NCBI GenBank assembly: GCA_032622095.1
Contig: CP136069.1
Coordinates: 129,189,123 to 129,253,122, forward strand
Length of the DNA stretch: 64,000 nt
Direction: 5' to 3'
Source: Siphonodentalium dalli
Lineage: Eukaryota; Mollusca; Scaphopoda; Gadilida; Siphonodentaliidae
Below the pieces are notes generated by a model that worked only from the letters and a program-made list of their open reading frames with translations, was not told the origin of the DNA and made no database searches. Shown here one piece after another: positions 1 to 12,658 of the stretch (position 1 is the stretch's first letter; each line of letters opens with the position of its first letter). The position numbers and the translations under genes were made by a program.

Positions 1-2999
1 ACATTCTGTTCATGTAATAGCTTGCAGGGATAATAATATCTCACTGGATATGCAGGGGATATATGCTTGGGATATGTATCATTTGTTTTTGTAAAATTGG
101 ATGCATTCCTTATAATAATGTTTTATGTGCACCTATCAGCATCTGATGGGTTACTGTAGTTGTCCACTATATCGATGCATTAGAATTTCCACTTAGCAGT
201 ATGGAATTTGACCACACAGGAAGACGTATAGAATGCTCTCATCACACACTGACCTGGAAACTCCAAATGCGTATACATGTATGTGGTGGACAAATGCCTA
301 TCAACCAGAATTTTTTAAAAATCTTTATTTAACTGTATTAACAATTTTGTCAATTAAAACAGCTTCGAAACAGATTAAACTGTCATTTAATCTAAAGGAG
401 ATAATTTCCCAAATCATATGAGTGATATCAGTAGGGTTTTATGCGGGTTTTAGGCCAAAATTAGTCAAATTTGGGGGTGGGTGTAAAAAAATTTTCTCTC
501 AAGATTTGGGGATGGTGGGTACCCGAAAATGCCAGATGCAAAAGAAAAACGGCATACCTTCTGTAATTTGGTTACATCCCCCCCCCTCCCCACTGACGAG
601 GTTAATAAATTTAGTATAGAATTGCGACGAATTACAACTACATGCAGATGTTCTTCATGGGGAACCAAATCGGTTCTCCGCAAGGAACCATATATAATCC
701 AGATAGGTTCTCTGTGAGGAACCAATCACGATAATGGGTGGCTTTGTTACGTTTTACACGACCTGTTCTCCTCACAAGACACATCTAATCTTTGTTCTCC
801 TCACAAGATAATCTTTGATTGGTAAAACATGTATATATAGTGGGTTAAAATACCATTATAACTATACCGCATATGGGTTTAGTGAGCCCTAACATTTACA
901 TGGACATCGAAATTTTGTAAACCACGAGTAGGCATATCTTTATCATACGTATAAAAGGATCTCGATAACATAATTACGTAGGATCTTCAGCGGGTGATGG
1001 ATATCGAGGTAGGATCCATCGATATAACTTATTAGAGGATCTTCCGTTGAAGCAGAAGGAAGGGTGATAACTCTAAATAGAACGTAATTTAATAAATAAA
1101 TAATTAATATTGACTAAATAACGGAGATACTTAAAGAAGTGTTTTAACGAAAGAACGGAAATATTTGATAAAAAGTTTTTTTTGTTAACGATTATTATTC
1201 ACTAAATAACGCAGATATTTCGCGTGTTCGTGATATGCTTGCTGATCAAACCGGCCACCAATTAAATTAATATTTAGACAAATGACGAAAACCGTTGCAT
1301 GTCACCTTTAAGAAGTCATTTAACGAAATGACGGACATGTTTGAAAATCGTGTTTTGCTTTAAATATAATATCATATCCTTACCACATAGAACACGCATC
1401 ATATAATCAAGAAGATATAAATACTTGCGACTGGTATACCCACCCAAACTTTGGAGGACAATAATGTATATTTGCACATTTTTCCTCGCCGGTGCTGTGC
1501 AAACACAACCCTTCAATTGAAATTAATGTAAATATAATCCCCATATATAGTACGGATACCCGGCGCAACCACCTTTATTTGTATACATGGACAAAAATAA
1601 CATTATTGCGAAGTGTATATGTTCTGTTAACTCTTTCCATATACATGTACTATTAATTACCGTAATGCTATGACAAGTAGTTATCACAATCACAGTAAAT
1701 GATCTGATAATAACTTCAACAAACGCCCATATTATTGTCTATGCACATTTACCACCAACTGCACGTTCTGTTGTTGTGTAGTTTCCGGCCGCATGCAGGC
1801 CGGGTAGGATGGTCGGAACGCATTGTGCAATTCCCTTCACCCTTCACGTTCTATTATATGACGCCAGTTTATATATCCTGAACACCCCCACCAGACGAAT
1901 AATGGACCATTCCATTGTATAATTTTATAATTGAATTGAAAAATCTATTTAGTATAGAAAGGGTTGAAGTGATGTGCAACATTCCCTTGGGGTAATTGGA
2001 TATGAATGGAAAATAATCTTGCTAAAAAAAATATTCTCATATTTTGATACCCAATTTGACAGCACACCATATATATATATATGAATAGCTATATATCTGG
2101 ATTAAACATGTTATCCAACGGCTCGATCTCGATCTCGAATCACTGCCACTTTGTTTGTCTTCGAGTTCGTACCGAAATAAGGATTAACTATTTAAAATTG
2201 TGCGGACTTCGGACGTTGTGGTTTCTGAAACGGTACAATCGATGTGGTTGGAATTTTAGGCAATAATAAAATAATCGGGTACTGTACACTAAATCCGGCC
2301 ATGCGACCATCTCATTGTATATAACTCAACATAATAGATGCAACAAGTGAAAGAATTTGAGCCATGGATTAGTGCAAAATACACTCGTGTGCTCTATGAA
2401 CGATATATTGTGTCAGGAAACCATGAGTTTACGGTCTTTGTCATTTAAGTAGTCTCCCAAAAACTTTATAGCAATTCCTCTTTTGAAAGTAGAAATCCGA
2501 TCTATCAAATTAAGTCTATCACAGGAGTGGTCCGGGAGGGTACTGGCGGGATTTAGTCACACCCCTGTGTTTGTTGTGGAGTGTGGGTACGAGTAAAACC
2601 TCAAGAGTACTCCAATTATAATACTTGTAGGGGCCTTAGTTTTCCTAATGTTTTCTCGTTATCTACTATAGTTGTGGCTAATATTATTCAACACATATGG
2701 CCAATTTTGTTTGATACTTTTATTCCAATAACCAATAATACATGGTAATACGGAACATGAATTAATAACATAATGTGGGTGCGGGAAAACAGCACGGCGA
2801 TTCAAAATATTTCACGGACATTTAAAGATGTATTTAGGGTTCCAGACTTTCAGTTATCAGACGTGGAATATAATTGAATGCAACACCGCTGAATAACATG
2901 TTGAACGCCTGCATATTATTTGACATTTAATCGATATCTGATTGTCATATAATAGACAGATCTGTTATTTTATAAACTGGAGACTTAAATTTCTGGATC
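1..2999. other. AT-rich DNA without recognisable gene
   Basis: Reading both strands shows only short open frames, none with a recognisable domain. It holds two small hairpins near 0.7 kb (separate entry), a short TA run near 2070 and scattered poly-A/T. I see nothing else that supports a gene. Confidence 0.6.
672..723. repeat. Pair of 18-bp hairpins
   Basis: Two short inverted repeats of the form GGTTCTC-4 nt-GAGGAACC-like lie 16 bases apart (672-689 and 706-723). The stems are GGTTCTC/GAGGAACC with slightly different loops. About 60 bases downstream, a TTGTTCTCCTCACAAGA motif is partly repeated. They resemble the small hairpins near 30 kb in style, not sequence. Function unknown. Confidence 0.55.
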
Positions 3000-3001
3000 C
3001 C

Positions 3002-3988
3002 TTAAGGGCTTTGTGGACCCAATTTTTCCAAAATTTCCCAAAATTTTATAGAGTCCAAATAAAGGATTCTGTTCATGTATATCAGTAATAATAGAAACCA
3101 TGCCCATTGATGCAACATTTTGAGAGTATACTTCGTGGTGGATTATGTTAGAAATACAAAATGTGAACTTTATTGAGATTTAAAAAAAATTAATTTACAG
3201 GCAATGGTCCAAGAAAAACAAAGTCCAAATCTAAGAATCAAATATGGGAATATGTACTGAACACTGTGATGAATGATGTATTACAAAAAAAAATTATATT
3301 TCTTGAGTGTTCTTTGATAAAATTACTTTGAACCGGTTGTTGACAAATGATATATACTTGCTTAAACATTGGCTATGTGGGTGGTAGCAGGCACGAGTTA
3401 ACAGCTGGCCATTGTAACTGCTCTGGACTCTGTTGACAATAGAATGCTAATCCTCACTCATACCCCTACCAGATCACCATACTAATTCTAGTAAGTAGGT
3501 CACCACTCACTCAGGGTGATCACTCATGTGGAAGTTTGACACTGTTAAAAAGCCATTCACACCAGACTGGACATCAGCCATGAAAGGTTGACCCATTAAC
3601 TGCTGCCTCTCAGTCAACCATATTATGAAGTTAGTATATCATTTGTCAACAACCGGTTCAAAGTAATTTTATCAAAGAACACTCAAGAATTATAATATTT
3701 TTTTTGTAATACATCATTCATCACAGTGTTCAGTACATATTCCCATATTTTATTCTTAGATTTGGACTTTGTTTTTCTTGGGCCATTGCCTGTAAATAAA
3801 TTTTTTTTAAATCTCAATAAAGTTCACATTTTGTATTTCTAACATAATCCACCATGAGGTATACTCTCAAAATGTTGCATCAATGGGCATGGTTTCTATT
3901 ATTACTAATATACATGAACAGAATCCTTTATTTGGACTCTATAAAATTTTGGGAAATTTTGGAAAAATTGGGTCCACAAAGCCCTTAA
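3002..3988. mobile_element. Non-autonomous inverted-repeat element bounded by TTAA
   Basis: About 360 bp at the left end (from TTAAGGGCTTTGTGGACCC) reappears inverted at the right end (to GGGTCCACAAAGCCCTTAA). The arms match closely, with a few substitutions and homopolymer length differences. The 270-bp middle (about 3361-3630) is unique and has no ORF of note. TTAA at both edges suits a TTAA-targeting DNA transposon such as piggyBac, but no transposase is present and the superfamily is inferred. The edges could instead be part of the inverted repeats. The structure itself is directly visible. Confidence 0.8.
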
Positions 3989-4874
3989 TACATCTGTAAC
4001 ATGTAAATAACATGCTGAAAATTTTAAGGATTCAAATCAACATTACCATAAATATCTCCTTATATAATAAAGGGCTGCTAGACACCATAATCAGAGACTT
4101 ACACATATTCATGTATCTCAATTACGTTGGTACTCCATGATTACCCTTTTAATTAATTTCATCTACTTTTACGTGAGGCCTTAATTGTCGAAAATATTCA
4201 CATTTGATCGAAACACCGTAAACAGAAACACATTAAAACGCATACAGTTTCGTTCATATATACCATGACCATCGCGTAAACAGCATGTTATCATAAATAC
4301 CTACTATATTTTACCTAAGCAAGAGCCTGATTGGGTTACAGAGGACAGCACAATGCTACTGGCTAATCACACACAAATGACATAAACGCTCTTTATTAGT
4401 TCCATATCAGGAATTCACCAACAAAAAACGCTCTTTATGTTTACCATCATAATATAAACAAACACCAGAAAAGTTACTTTTTATACTTTTGTTTACATAA
4501 CAATGGTTAAACATATGAGAATAACATACTGTTTATGCGATATTTCTTATTTATATACGGACAAAGTCTGTCTACATTTTGATGTTCTTTCTGTTTGTGA
4601 CGGTTTTTGACGGGTGGAAATATTTTCACAGGATAACCACCGCCAAGGCCAACCGTACCTTTAAAGCTTGTTCAACATGGATAGATGCATATAACATTCC
4701 ATTGGTATATCACATGTGCTTGACTATGATGTCCAGCAACAACAACATGTAATTACTAATCAGTGTATAGGGTGTAGATATTCCATATTATATATAATCA
4801 TTTTAAAATGTTTGATCAAGATGAATATCATGCAGTCACAGAATGCAGTGTTCATGTATATACATGTATATATA
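3989..4874. other. Intergenic stretch with paired GCTCTTTAT motifs
   Basis: No gene seen. CGCTCTTTAT occurs at 4387-4396 and 4429-4438, flanking a CCATATCAGGAATTC block. The same arrangement, inverted, recurs near 40.6, 42.7 and 43.2 kb, so this may be a degraded copy of that repeat. Confidence 0.5.
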
Positions 4875-5643
4875 CTAGAAGGTGACCCGACTTCGTCCGG
4901 GGTTTGACCTTGAATTGTCTATTTTGAAGGCCAAGGTCAAGTGGGGTCACGATTTGACCCGTCCAAAACACTGCCCGAACAAAAGTACCCGTCGAAATCC
5001 ATCCGGTTTTACCCGATTTGACCTTTTAACCCGATTTGATTTCCACTCAAGTATATAAATGCGCCTCATATACACACGCTCATTAATTATCAAGTTTCAA
5101 CGTAAAGATAAATTACCATCGGTGCCCGAGATATCGCTAAGACGTCTGAAACAGTCAAATGCATCGGCCGGTTAAGCGTTAACGTGATCTAACGTTATGA
5201 ACTCTAACGACGTCATAGAAGTTACGCATTGTTTTTATCCTGATGGAAGATAGTACCACTTCTTCTTGATAATCGAGGCAGATAACTAAAACGGATACAT
5301 ACGCATTATATATCGTTGGAAAGAGGAAACACGAAAGAATCTCACAGTGTCATTATTATGACTGGCATTTAATTATTCGCGCTGTTTCGAATCGATTTGT
5401 AAGCACCGAACTCACATGAAAGTCCCGTAACACAGCGTAAAAACAGATTTGACCTCGGCACGTGAAAAGTTGACCTCGGATCTGAAAATTGATAGGCCCA
5501 TGCCACCCCCCCCCCCCGGCCGAAAATACCCCCACATACCAAGTTTCATCGAAATCGGCTCGGTCGTTTTTTCGAGTCCATCGCGATCACACACACACAC
5601 ACACACACACAGACACACAGATCTTCCAAAAATATATAATAGA
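4875..5643 (+). mobile_element. E-family repeat element, copy 1
   Basis: Starts at a CTAG followed by AAGGTGACCCGACTTCG and ends with an (AC)n tract, a GATCTTCC box, an A/T-rich AATATATAATAGA tail and CTAG. The internal part (about 5045-5600) is repeated in copy 2 (6500-6960) and copy 3 (33.9-34.6 kb). It holds a TATA-like block and paired GGTCAAG/TTTGACC motifs. There is no protein-coding content, and the apparent open frames across 5412-5807 occur only because the repeat lacks stops. Tandem-core elements with tetranucleotide tails in bivalves (pearl type) have been linked to Helitron-like transposons. That placement is inference. Confidence 0.6.
5052..5060 (+). promoter_or_regulatory. TATA-like block in E element
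   Basis: TATATAAAT sits in a CACTCAAG...GCGCCTCATATACAC context that is kept in the E copy at 34071. Conservation may only reflect repeat ancestry, so promoter function is a weak inference. Confidence 0.3.
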
Positions 5644-6962
5644 CTAGAAGGTGACCCGACTTCGTCCGGGCTATTCAAAAACCAAATTTCAAGTCGATAG
5701 CTCCACCCGTTTCCGAGATCTGGTCTGCGCATGCGCGAAGCTGGCGTCACACGGGCTCGGCGACCCGATAAAATTCGTATCCGGAGCAAGATACATACAC
5801 ATACCAAATTTCAAGTCGATAGCTCCACCCGTTTTCGAGATATATAGCACATTGTAATTCAATTGAGTATTTGTCACTAAAAACAAGCATTCTGATTGGC
5901 CGTGAGCGGCTAACTTTCGTTTTCGATTCACCGACATCGGCCGCTTCAGCGTGCATCAAATCTGAATGTAGCACGGTCAGATTTCATCGGCGCAGAACGA
6001 GTAGAGAAACGAGCACACCCGCGCGTTGTTGTCTATAGATACCGTTCATCGGCCGCTTCAGCGTGCATCAAATTTGAATGTGGCACGGTACAATTTCATC
6101 GGCGCAGAACGGAGTAGCGAAACGAGCCAACCCGCCACACAGGAAATGGTTACGGAGCAGTGTTCCGAGTAACGCAATGAACAAACCCAATGATTTGTGC
6201 ACGGTGACAACGGCGAAATGAAAGTCTCGATTCGTGTCATGAAAATGACTAAATGATACTTTTTATACAGTTTTTTTGCAAATTCCTTGCTAGATTGAAT
6301 TACAATGGAGATAAACGTACCCTGTTTCGTTGTACAATCTGGGATTCGAGCATGACAACCGTTTGTGAACTCGCCGGCAAGCCGGCTCGTTCACAAACTG
6401 TTTTCATGCTCGAATCCCAGAATGTACAACTCAACAGGGTATGTTTATCTCCTAAATGTCATTTGCGGATACCTCGGCCGGTGATGAGTTAACGCGACAT
6501 CGGCCGGTTAAGAGTTAACGCGAGCACGTCACGATCTGTTGATGGCGTAATATATTTACGCAATGTTTTTCGATGAGCGAAGCATGGTCATGCGTTCTTC
6601 CCGATAATTAAGGTAGAAACTTTAAACGTACACAGGCGTGTGATACATCATTGGAAAGATGAAGCGCCACAGATTCTAACCGTGCAAATTAAATGACTGG
6701 CAATTTATTATTCGCGCTATATCGAATCGATTTGTGAGCACCGAACTGAAATATATTAGCGCAAAACGGCGTAAAAACAGATTTGACCTCGGCACGTGAA
6801 AAGTTGAGCTCGGATCTGAAAATTAATAGGCCTATGCCACTTCCCGACAGAAAATACCCCCACATACCAAGTTTCATCGAAATCGGCTCGGTCGTTTTCG
6901 AGTCCATCGCGATCACACACACACACACACAGACACACAGATCTTCCAAAATATATAATAGA
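5644..6962 (+). mobile_element. E-family repeat element, copy 2 (composite)
   Basis: Begins directly at the CTAG that ends copy 1 and carries about one and a half units of the 122-bp core (AAGTCGATAGCTCCACCCG... GCGCATGCGCGAAGCTGG). It then runs into different DNA with a 112-bp direct duplication (5935-6046 and 6047-6158, each starting CATCGGCCGCTTCAGCG). A 146-bp foldback hairpin lies at 6307-6452. From about 6500 it rejoins the copy 1 sequence and ends in an AC tract and AATATATAATAGA. No gene. Confidence 0.55.
6307..6452. repeat. Foldback hairpin (MITE-like)
   Basis: The left arm starts GGAGATAAACGTACCCTG and the right arm ends CAGGGTATGTTTATCTCC. The arms are about 70 bp with few mismatches, around a GCCGGCAAGCCGGC centre. 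The short open frame across it (6253-6492) is a by-product. Confidence 0.75.
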
Positions 6963-7235
6963 TATATAATTATATTGCAAGAATCGCCATTTCAGAATCC
7001 ATTTACTATTTACATGAACTTTTGCTCAATTGAAGTGTATACATGCTACACTTACATTAAGCTAGCATGGCTACTTTTGTTGGGTAATGTCGCAGTTAAC
7101 TACGACACGGCTGTCACTCAGCCCTTGGACCCCAATCGGGGTGTGTTAATGTGGGGGGTGAGGGTTACATTTTCAGTTTAAATGGGGCATATCGGGTTCC
7201 ATCGATAAGTTAAAAAGAAATGACAGTTCAAGCAT
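6963..7235. other. Short unannotated stretch, possibly LINE 3' region
   Basis: Lies immediately 3' of the minus-strand LINE stop codon. It may be LINE 3' UTR, but no poly-A or short-repeat tail is clear, so the 3' end of the LINE cannot be fixed. Confidence 0.4.
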
Positions 7236-9610
7236 TCAGTTCATTAAACTGGAGAATATTACGGAAGCGAATTTAGCGAGACCGCGTTGAACTTGTACTT
7301 TCCTATTGGTCATTAATTGCGATAATTTAATTTCAGAAGGTTGAATATAGTAGTACGGCGCTATGTATTTTATTCGGGTCGTCGCAAACTCTACACATTC
7401 AAGCAGTACATGGTATTCATCGCCGGTGTTTTTACCACAGAAGTTGCAATCGCGGGCGTCTATACTCACTCCTGCCCTGTCGCCAGTTTCTATGGGTAAA
7501 CGATGGTTATGCGTCCTTAATTTTAACAAATTTCGCGTGTCACTCGGCTCTAGTCGTAATAAGTAGTTTTCACAACCAAACGATGTTTTACATATCCGAT
7601 AGAATGAATACTTGTCTGATGATTTTATTTTTGTCCACCAATCTTGTAAGAATTTCTCCCGAGTTCTTTCTTTTATTTTTTTCTTTGAAACTATCGGTGG
7701 TACCAATGAAGTGCTTTTCCCATATCTCACTTAACTCAAGATCTGTCATGCGACCGTTAACATAATTAACCCATTTTGATTTGTTATTGATGAATTTATC
7801 TTTGGGACTGAACCTATACTGCATAATGGCCAATACAAAATGAAATTAAACTTTTTCGATTCCCGCTAATCATTTCCCCCCCAATAGTTGAGTATCCTTA
7901 AATTTGTTCTGTTTTAACAGTAATTGGGTAAATCCCTAACTCGCCATATATAAAAGCTGTAGGAGTAGATGATTTTAGGCTCATTACATATTTAAGAAAC
8001 CATAGCTCAGTTCTCTGTATCATTTCATTGTTTGCTGTGCCCCAAATTTCTGAACAGTATAAAAGGATTGGGACTATTGTTTTCTCATATAAATCTATGA
8101 CACAATCGAGAGAAAGATTGAGATGCCGCATTTTACGTATTAGACCAAACATGGCTTTCTTTGCATTATCGCACCGGGCTTTCTTTTCCATCATAAAAGA
8201 ACTATTTCTGTGAAAAATGACACCCATATATTTATAATGTGACACAATTTCAATGGGATGACTGCCAATAGTAAATCTTTCAGTTTCTTCTCTCTTTTTA
8301 TTACGACGACCGAAGACAATAACATTACTTTTCTTATTATTTATTATCAATTTCCATTTGTGACAATATTCAGAATAATCGTTCAGCATATTTTGTAGTC
8401 CGCCGGCTGAATTTGAAAGCAGGATAGTATCATCAGCATATAGTAGGCAATATAAGTTAAAATAATCACGCACCGATGTTAATTTATTTCCAGATAAATT
8501 TATGCCATTTCCGACCCTTCTACTCAGGAATTCCTCCAAGTCGTTAGTGAAAATAGAAAATAAGATTGGGGATAGGTTCACTCCTTGTCGGACTCCAATA
8601 TTGCACGGGAAGTATGAGGAATATGTATTGCCAAAGAAAACACTTGATTTAATTCCATTATACATATTCCTGACAACATTTAGGACTCGACCCTTTATAC
8701 CAATTTCAAATTTGTTTTGCCAAACCCCAATTCGTCAAACGTTATCAAAGGCCTTTGAAAGATCAATAAAGGCGCAGTATAGATTATTACTCTGCAGTTT
8801 TACTAGCTCTATTAAACTGTTCAATGTAAACATATGATCAACTGTAGAATATCCACTTCTATATCCAGCCTGCATGATTTTCACATAGAAGATCATTATT
8901 TTGCAGAAATGACTGAATTGGTTGGCTGATAATCGAAGTAAAAACTTTAGAAATACAACTAACAAGGGTTATTGGACGATAGTTGTCAGCCGAAGCTGAG
9001 TCATTTCCCTTATACATTGGGAGTATAACACCGAGACCCCATTCTGTGGGCACGACACCCGTTTTCGATATGAGATTAAAAAACTTTGTAAGCGGGTATT
9101 TCATTGATTCACATGCAACTTTGATATACTCGTTCCTGACTTGATCAACCCCAGGAGCCTTTCCTAATTTGAGCCCACGCAAAACATCAACCTCACGAAG
9201 TTCAATTTCCCGATCAAGTTCGTCGCAGTATAGTGATAATGGGGAAAAGGGTTCTTCAGAATCGGTGACCGATACAGAATTCAAAGCAGCGAAATGATCC
9301 CTAAATTCATCTATTGACGGCGTTCTCAGTGGTGCTTTTCTTTGGTCGGATTTATTAATCAATCGCCAGTACTCACGGATATCGCTTGTTCTCATTTTGG
9401 AAATAGATTGTCTCGTATTGAGCCTGTAACGCGCCCGACTTAATCGCAAAGCTATTTTATATGTTTTTCGGGATTTATCGAGATTTAATTTGTTTGATTC
9501 ACTGCATGTTTGTACGACGAAAACACTTTAAAGCGTGCCTGTATTGCCTACGCGCATTTGTACAATCGTTATTAAACCAATGCTTGTTCCGTTTGCATTT
9601 ATTCGTAGTC
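7236..9610 (-). pseudogene. LINE ORF2, reverse transcriptase and C-terminal part
   Basis: About 9480-9610 still encodes the KHWFNNDC linker typical of these LINEs. Segment 8859-9449 carries the fingers region (LKLGKAPGVDQVRNEY, DNYRPITLVSCISKVF). Segment 8735-8965 gives AGYRSGYSTVDH and CAFIDLSKAFD. Segment 7898-8665 gives GVRQGVNLSPILF, the catalytic LLYADDTILLS and the thumb (KYMGVIFH). Segments 7588-7833 and 7236-7730 give the C-terminal region, ending in a Cys-X2-Cys...GDEYHVLLEC zinc-binding-like motif. At least four frame changes separate these pieces. The product would copy the LINE RNA by target-primed reverse transcription. Identification is firm; clade (L1, CR1 or relative) is not. 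Confidence 0.85.
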
Positions 9611-9724
9611 TAAGTACGCGTACGCGTTCCAAATGTTCTGGTTGCAGCCCCCGAATAAATCTTTTTCAACATTTCGTTCACTGTATCTAATTCTTCTACA
9701 ATAAAAGCATCACGGTTTTCTAAT

Positions 9725-10974
9725 TCAGTTATCATATTTTCGAAACCCACAATTTCCTCTCTGATAATATTTTTGAATATATTCCATACCTTTATCATCA
9801 CGCCATGCCTTTATGGTGCTAACTGCTGTCTCGCCCGAGAGCATTCTGTCGCGTTTACCCTGGTATGCCGGATTTAATCCTCTTATCTCGAGAACGATGG
9901 CTGGGTCCGCAAAAAGCGTGACTGTGCTACAAACTGCGGAATGTGTGTCGGACCGTAGATTGTCGAACAGGTCTACCCACACTTCACTAATTTGTGTCAA
10001 TGTATTTCGGGTTGCAAGTAATCCACCACGCTCACGTTTCAACATGTGACTCGTCCAATACCTTTATCTGAACCGGCTCTACCGTTTGCTATCAAGAAAC
10101 CAGTACTTTTACAAAAATCAATGAATTTGTATCCGAAGTTATTCGTACGCTTATCTTGTGAAACGCGCTTACGAATTTCGAAAATATCAGTGTCTTCCGG
10201 GTCAACATAATCTTTGAGTTGTGCGGTTCGCGCATTGAAATCGCCAAACAATAACATGTTATCAGTGGAAAGTGTGTCATCAAGGAGCGTACTACGGAGT
10301 TTTTCAAAACAGTCATTTGAACTGTATTTTGGGCCTTCAGGTGGAATATAAACGTTACCAATATATAGAGGTAAGTCAGAATTCATTTTAAAAATAAACC
10401 AACTGACATATTCGTTACCACAGTCAATTGGGGCCATCCATTTCATCAATTTTGATTTGACCAACACGCAGATACCTCCAGATCGATAGCGCACAATTGT
10501 TTTTCGGTCATTTCGCGTCAAAATTTCAAATCCTAGTATAGAAATATCATCAGCGATATCAGTTTTCGTTTCCTGTATACAAAGAATGTCAAAATTTGAA
10601 ACATAATTCACGAATTCCGGTTCATCAACTTTATTCAAAATGCCACCAACATTGAGTGAACAAACCCTCAATGTTAATTCAATCTTCTCACCCTCGCGGT
10701 TAGGGGGTGGGAAAGACGGGTCAGTTCCAGTCGACGGAATGCCGACTGGAGCTATCTGGACTGGCTGGGCTGTGGCCGACGTAGAAACGTAGCTTGAAAC
10801 TCCAGCACTGGCATAACTACTTGCATTTACACTGGCTGCATGGATTAGAAACCGAGAGAATCTCAGTAGATGCAGCCATTGTATGTACATGTGACTGAGC
10901 TCTATATTCCGTTCTCCAACAATATCATGCATTCCAGACGAATGACCATGTTGGGGAGGGAAGTCAATATCCAT
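9725..10974 (-). pseudogene. LINE ORF2, APE endonuclease part
   Basis: ATG at 10974. After a Ser/Ala-rich lead the endonuclease begins with the strand LRVCSLNVGGI, then CIQETKTD (catalytic Glu), RSGGICVLVK, YIGNVYIPP and GDFNAR (catalytic Asp/Asn pair). This frame stops at 10039. The domain continues in another frame to 9725 (WVDLFDNLRSDTHSAV, matching the usual terminal SDH strand), so there is a frameshift near 10040. APE endonucleases nick target DNA to prime reverse transcription. The motifs are intact, but the frame break makes the copy non-functional as it stands. Confidence 0.8.
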
Positions 10975-11762
10975 ATTGGTCAAACCTGTTCCATATACTA
11001 ACTTTGGGCGGGCCCCACCCTGATATATACACTGCCACCTGCGGTTGTATAAAACTTTGAACTGGCATACTGGTTTGGTTATGTTGCCTTATAGGAACCT
11101 GAAAATAAGTTTGAGGCAGTTTACTAACATGCATAAATGAAGGTATGGATGGGTCATACCTATATAATGGGGGGTCTTCTGCACAAATTTCAAAATTATC
11201 AACAAACAACCTGTCACCTGCAACATGTGCTTTTTTGCCGCTTTTACGGGCATTTCTCCTCCTGTACTCATCAAATTCTCTAGGAAATTGTTCGTAAACA
11301 TTGTATTGTGATGAATCAAGTTCCCTGACAGCCTTTCTCACCAGTTCACGCTGTCTAACTTGGGATAATCTGGCAATCACACGTTTTGGTTTCCCTTTAA
11401 AGTTACCCTTAAGTCGATGGACATTGACAAACATGATGTCTTCTTCAATTTTGAGATCATCCTTGTAGAAATTCGCGTACTATATCTTCAGTTGAAACTG
11501 TGTTAGATTCACGCTCGAGTAAACCAGTAAAAATCAGGTTGTATTTCATACCTTGGCTCTCCTGATCTATAACACGCTCTATAATTTTGCTATACATGTA
11601 TGTGACAAATACCGGTGTCGATTGCGGTGTTGGTGTTAGCCGTCGTATAATTGCTGGTTGTGAATATGTTGTTGGAGGTCTGAAATAGGACGTCTTACCA
11701 TACATTTGCATGTTAGCAGTCGTGAATAAGCAGCACGTGTATACATACATGTACATAATCAT
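10964..11762 (-). pseudogene. LINE ORF1, L1-like RNA-binding protein, frameshifted
   Basis: Two open segments, 11457-11762 and 10964-11434, read as one protein broken by a single-base shift near 11458. The first contains MKYNLIFTGL and the TEDIVREFL helix. The second contains FVNVHRLKG, KPKRVIARL, a Tyr/Glu-rich YEQFPREFDEYRR stretch and a DRLFVDN strand. This pattern matches the RRM plus C-terminal domain of L1-type ORF1 proteins, which bind the element's RNA and act as nucleic-acid chaperones. The stop of ORF1 lies inside the start region of ORF2: the ORF2 ATG is at 10974 and the ORF1 stop at 10966-10964, an 11-base overlap. The 5' part, rich in Pro/Thr, is less certain. Confidence 0.7.
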
Positions 11763-12306
11763 GACACGGTCGTCTTGTTTACCGAGTAAATGGATGTTAT
11801 AGTATCAGTTTAATCAGATTAAAAAGATCATTTTCCGTGCATATATAGGTGACAGCTGAGGGATATCACCAACCTTACAATGTAAACAGATTTCGTGCTG
11901 TCACATGTGTGATATTATTCAACCGTCTGCGCGAATTGAAGGTAGAGTTCAGTCCCCCCGCGACGCTAACCAGCGTCATCACGAGTACAGACTGTAATTA
12001 AGTATAACATTTTATTTTTAAGACTTTTGTCGATTACTATATTCATTCTTATTTGGTCTAGCCAATTTTCAAATGAATATGTACAGTTCTGTTTCTCAGA
12101 ATAATGCAGAATAAAAGTCTTGTGCGTTGTGCGGTGTGCTGCATGTGTATACATTTGAGTACAAAACTATAACGATTTACCCTGTTCTGAAGCAACCGGT
12201 GTATATTATAGTATATAGTATAGTATAGTGTATAGTAGCAAGGGCGCAGCCAGTTATATGCAGTCCGGTGTCCCTCGCTCGCTCAACACTCATATATATA
12301 CTCCCT

Positions 12307-12308
<2 letters not shown>
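11763..12308. other. No gene recognised
   Basis: Short open frames only. May include 5' UTR of the LINE at its low-coordinate edge. Nothing else seen. Confidence 0.5.
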
Positions 12309-12397
<89 letters not shown>

Positions 12398-12451
12398 CTC
12401 TCCCTCTATCTTCCCTCTCCCTCTCCCTCTCTCTCTCTATCTCTCTCTCTT
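12309..12451. repeat. (TC)n microsatellite
   Basis: An almost uninterrupted CT/TC run with a few TCCC and TATC variants. The Ser/Leu-only open frame over it is an artefact of the repeat. Confidence 0.95.
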
Positions 12452-12472
12452 TTTAGCAGCAAATAATTGTTT

Positions 12473-12658
12473 TCAATTTCTGAAATAGATGTTGCGTGGT
12501 CTTGTTGTGGTTCTTGTTTTTAAGAACACAACATAGCAGTGATACCAGTCATGGCGGTCTCCCTTTTTTAGTATAGGAATGACATCAGTTTTGTTCCATT
12601 CGGAAGGGACAACATCAGTTTTAAGGGGATAGTTACCAGTAAATAGCATTGTAATCAA
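12473..12658 (-). pseudogene. LINE reverse transcriptase fragment
   Basis: About 60 residues on the minus strand, including VVPSEWNKTDVIPILKKGD. This is the conserved segment just before RT motif 2 (NYRPIS) in Jockey/CR1-like LINEs. No other RT blocks are adjacent and the frame ends in low-complexity residues, so this is a short relic beside the TC microsatellite. Confidence 0.65.

Larger units (their letters stand above)
7236..11762 (-). mobile_element. APE-type non-LTR retrotransposon (LINE), near full length, decayed
   Basis: Reading the minus strand gives, in order, an ORF1 with an L1-like RNA-binding domain, an APE endonuclease, a linker with a WFN-x-DC motif, a reverse transcriptase with YADD, and a C-terminal Cys/His motif. 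This is the order of an L1/CR1-like LINE. Several frameshifts split ORF2, so the copy is dead. The 5' end lies at or beyond 11762 and the 3' end is near or below 7236. I saw no target-site duplication. The exact clade is not decided. Confidence 0.85.

Noticed and set aside
12268..12456. Ser/Leu-rich open frame
   Set aside because: It is the translation of a TC microsatellite; the same applies to 35523-35852.
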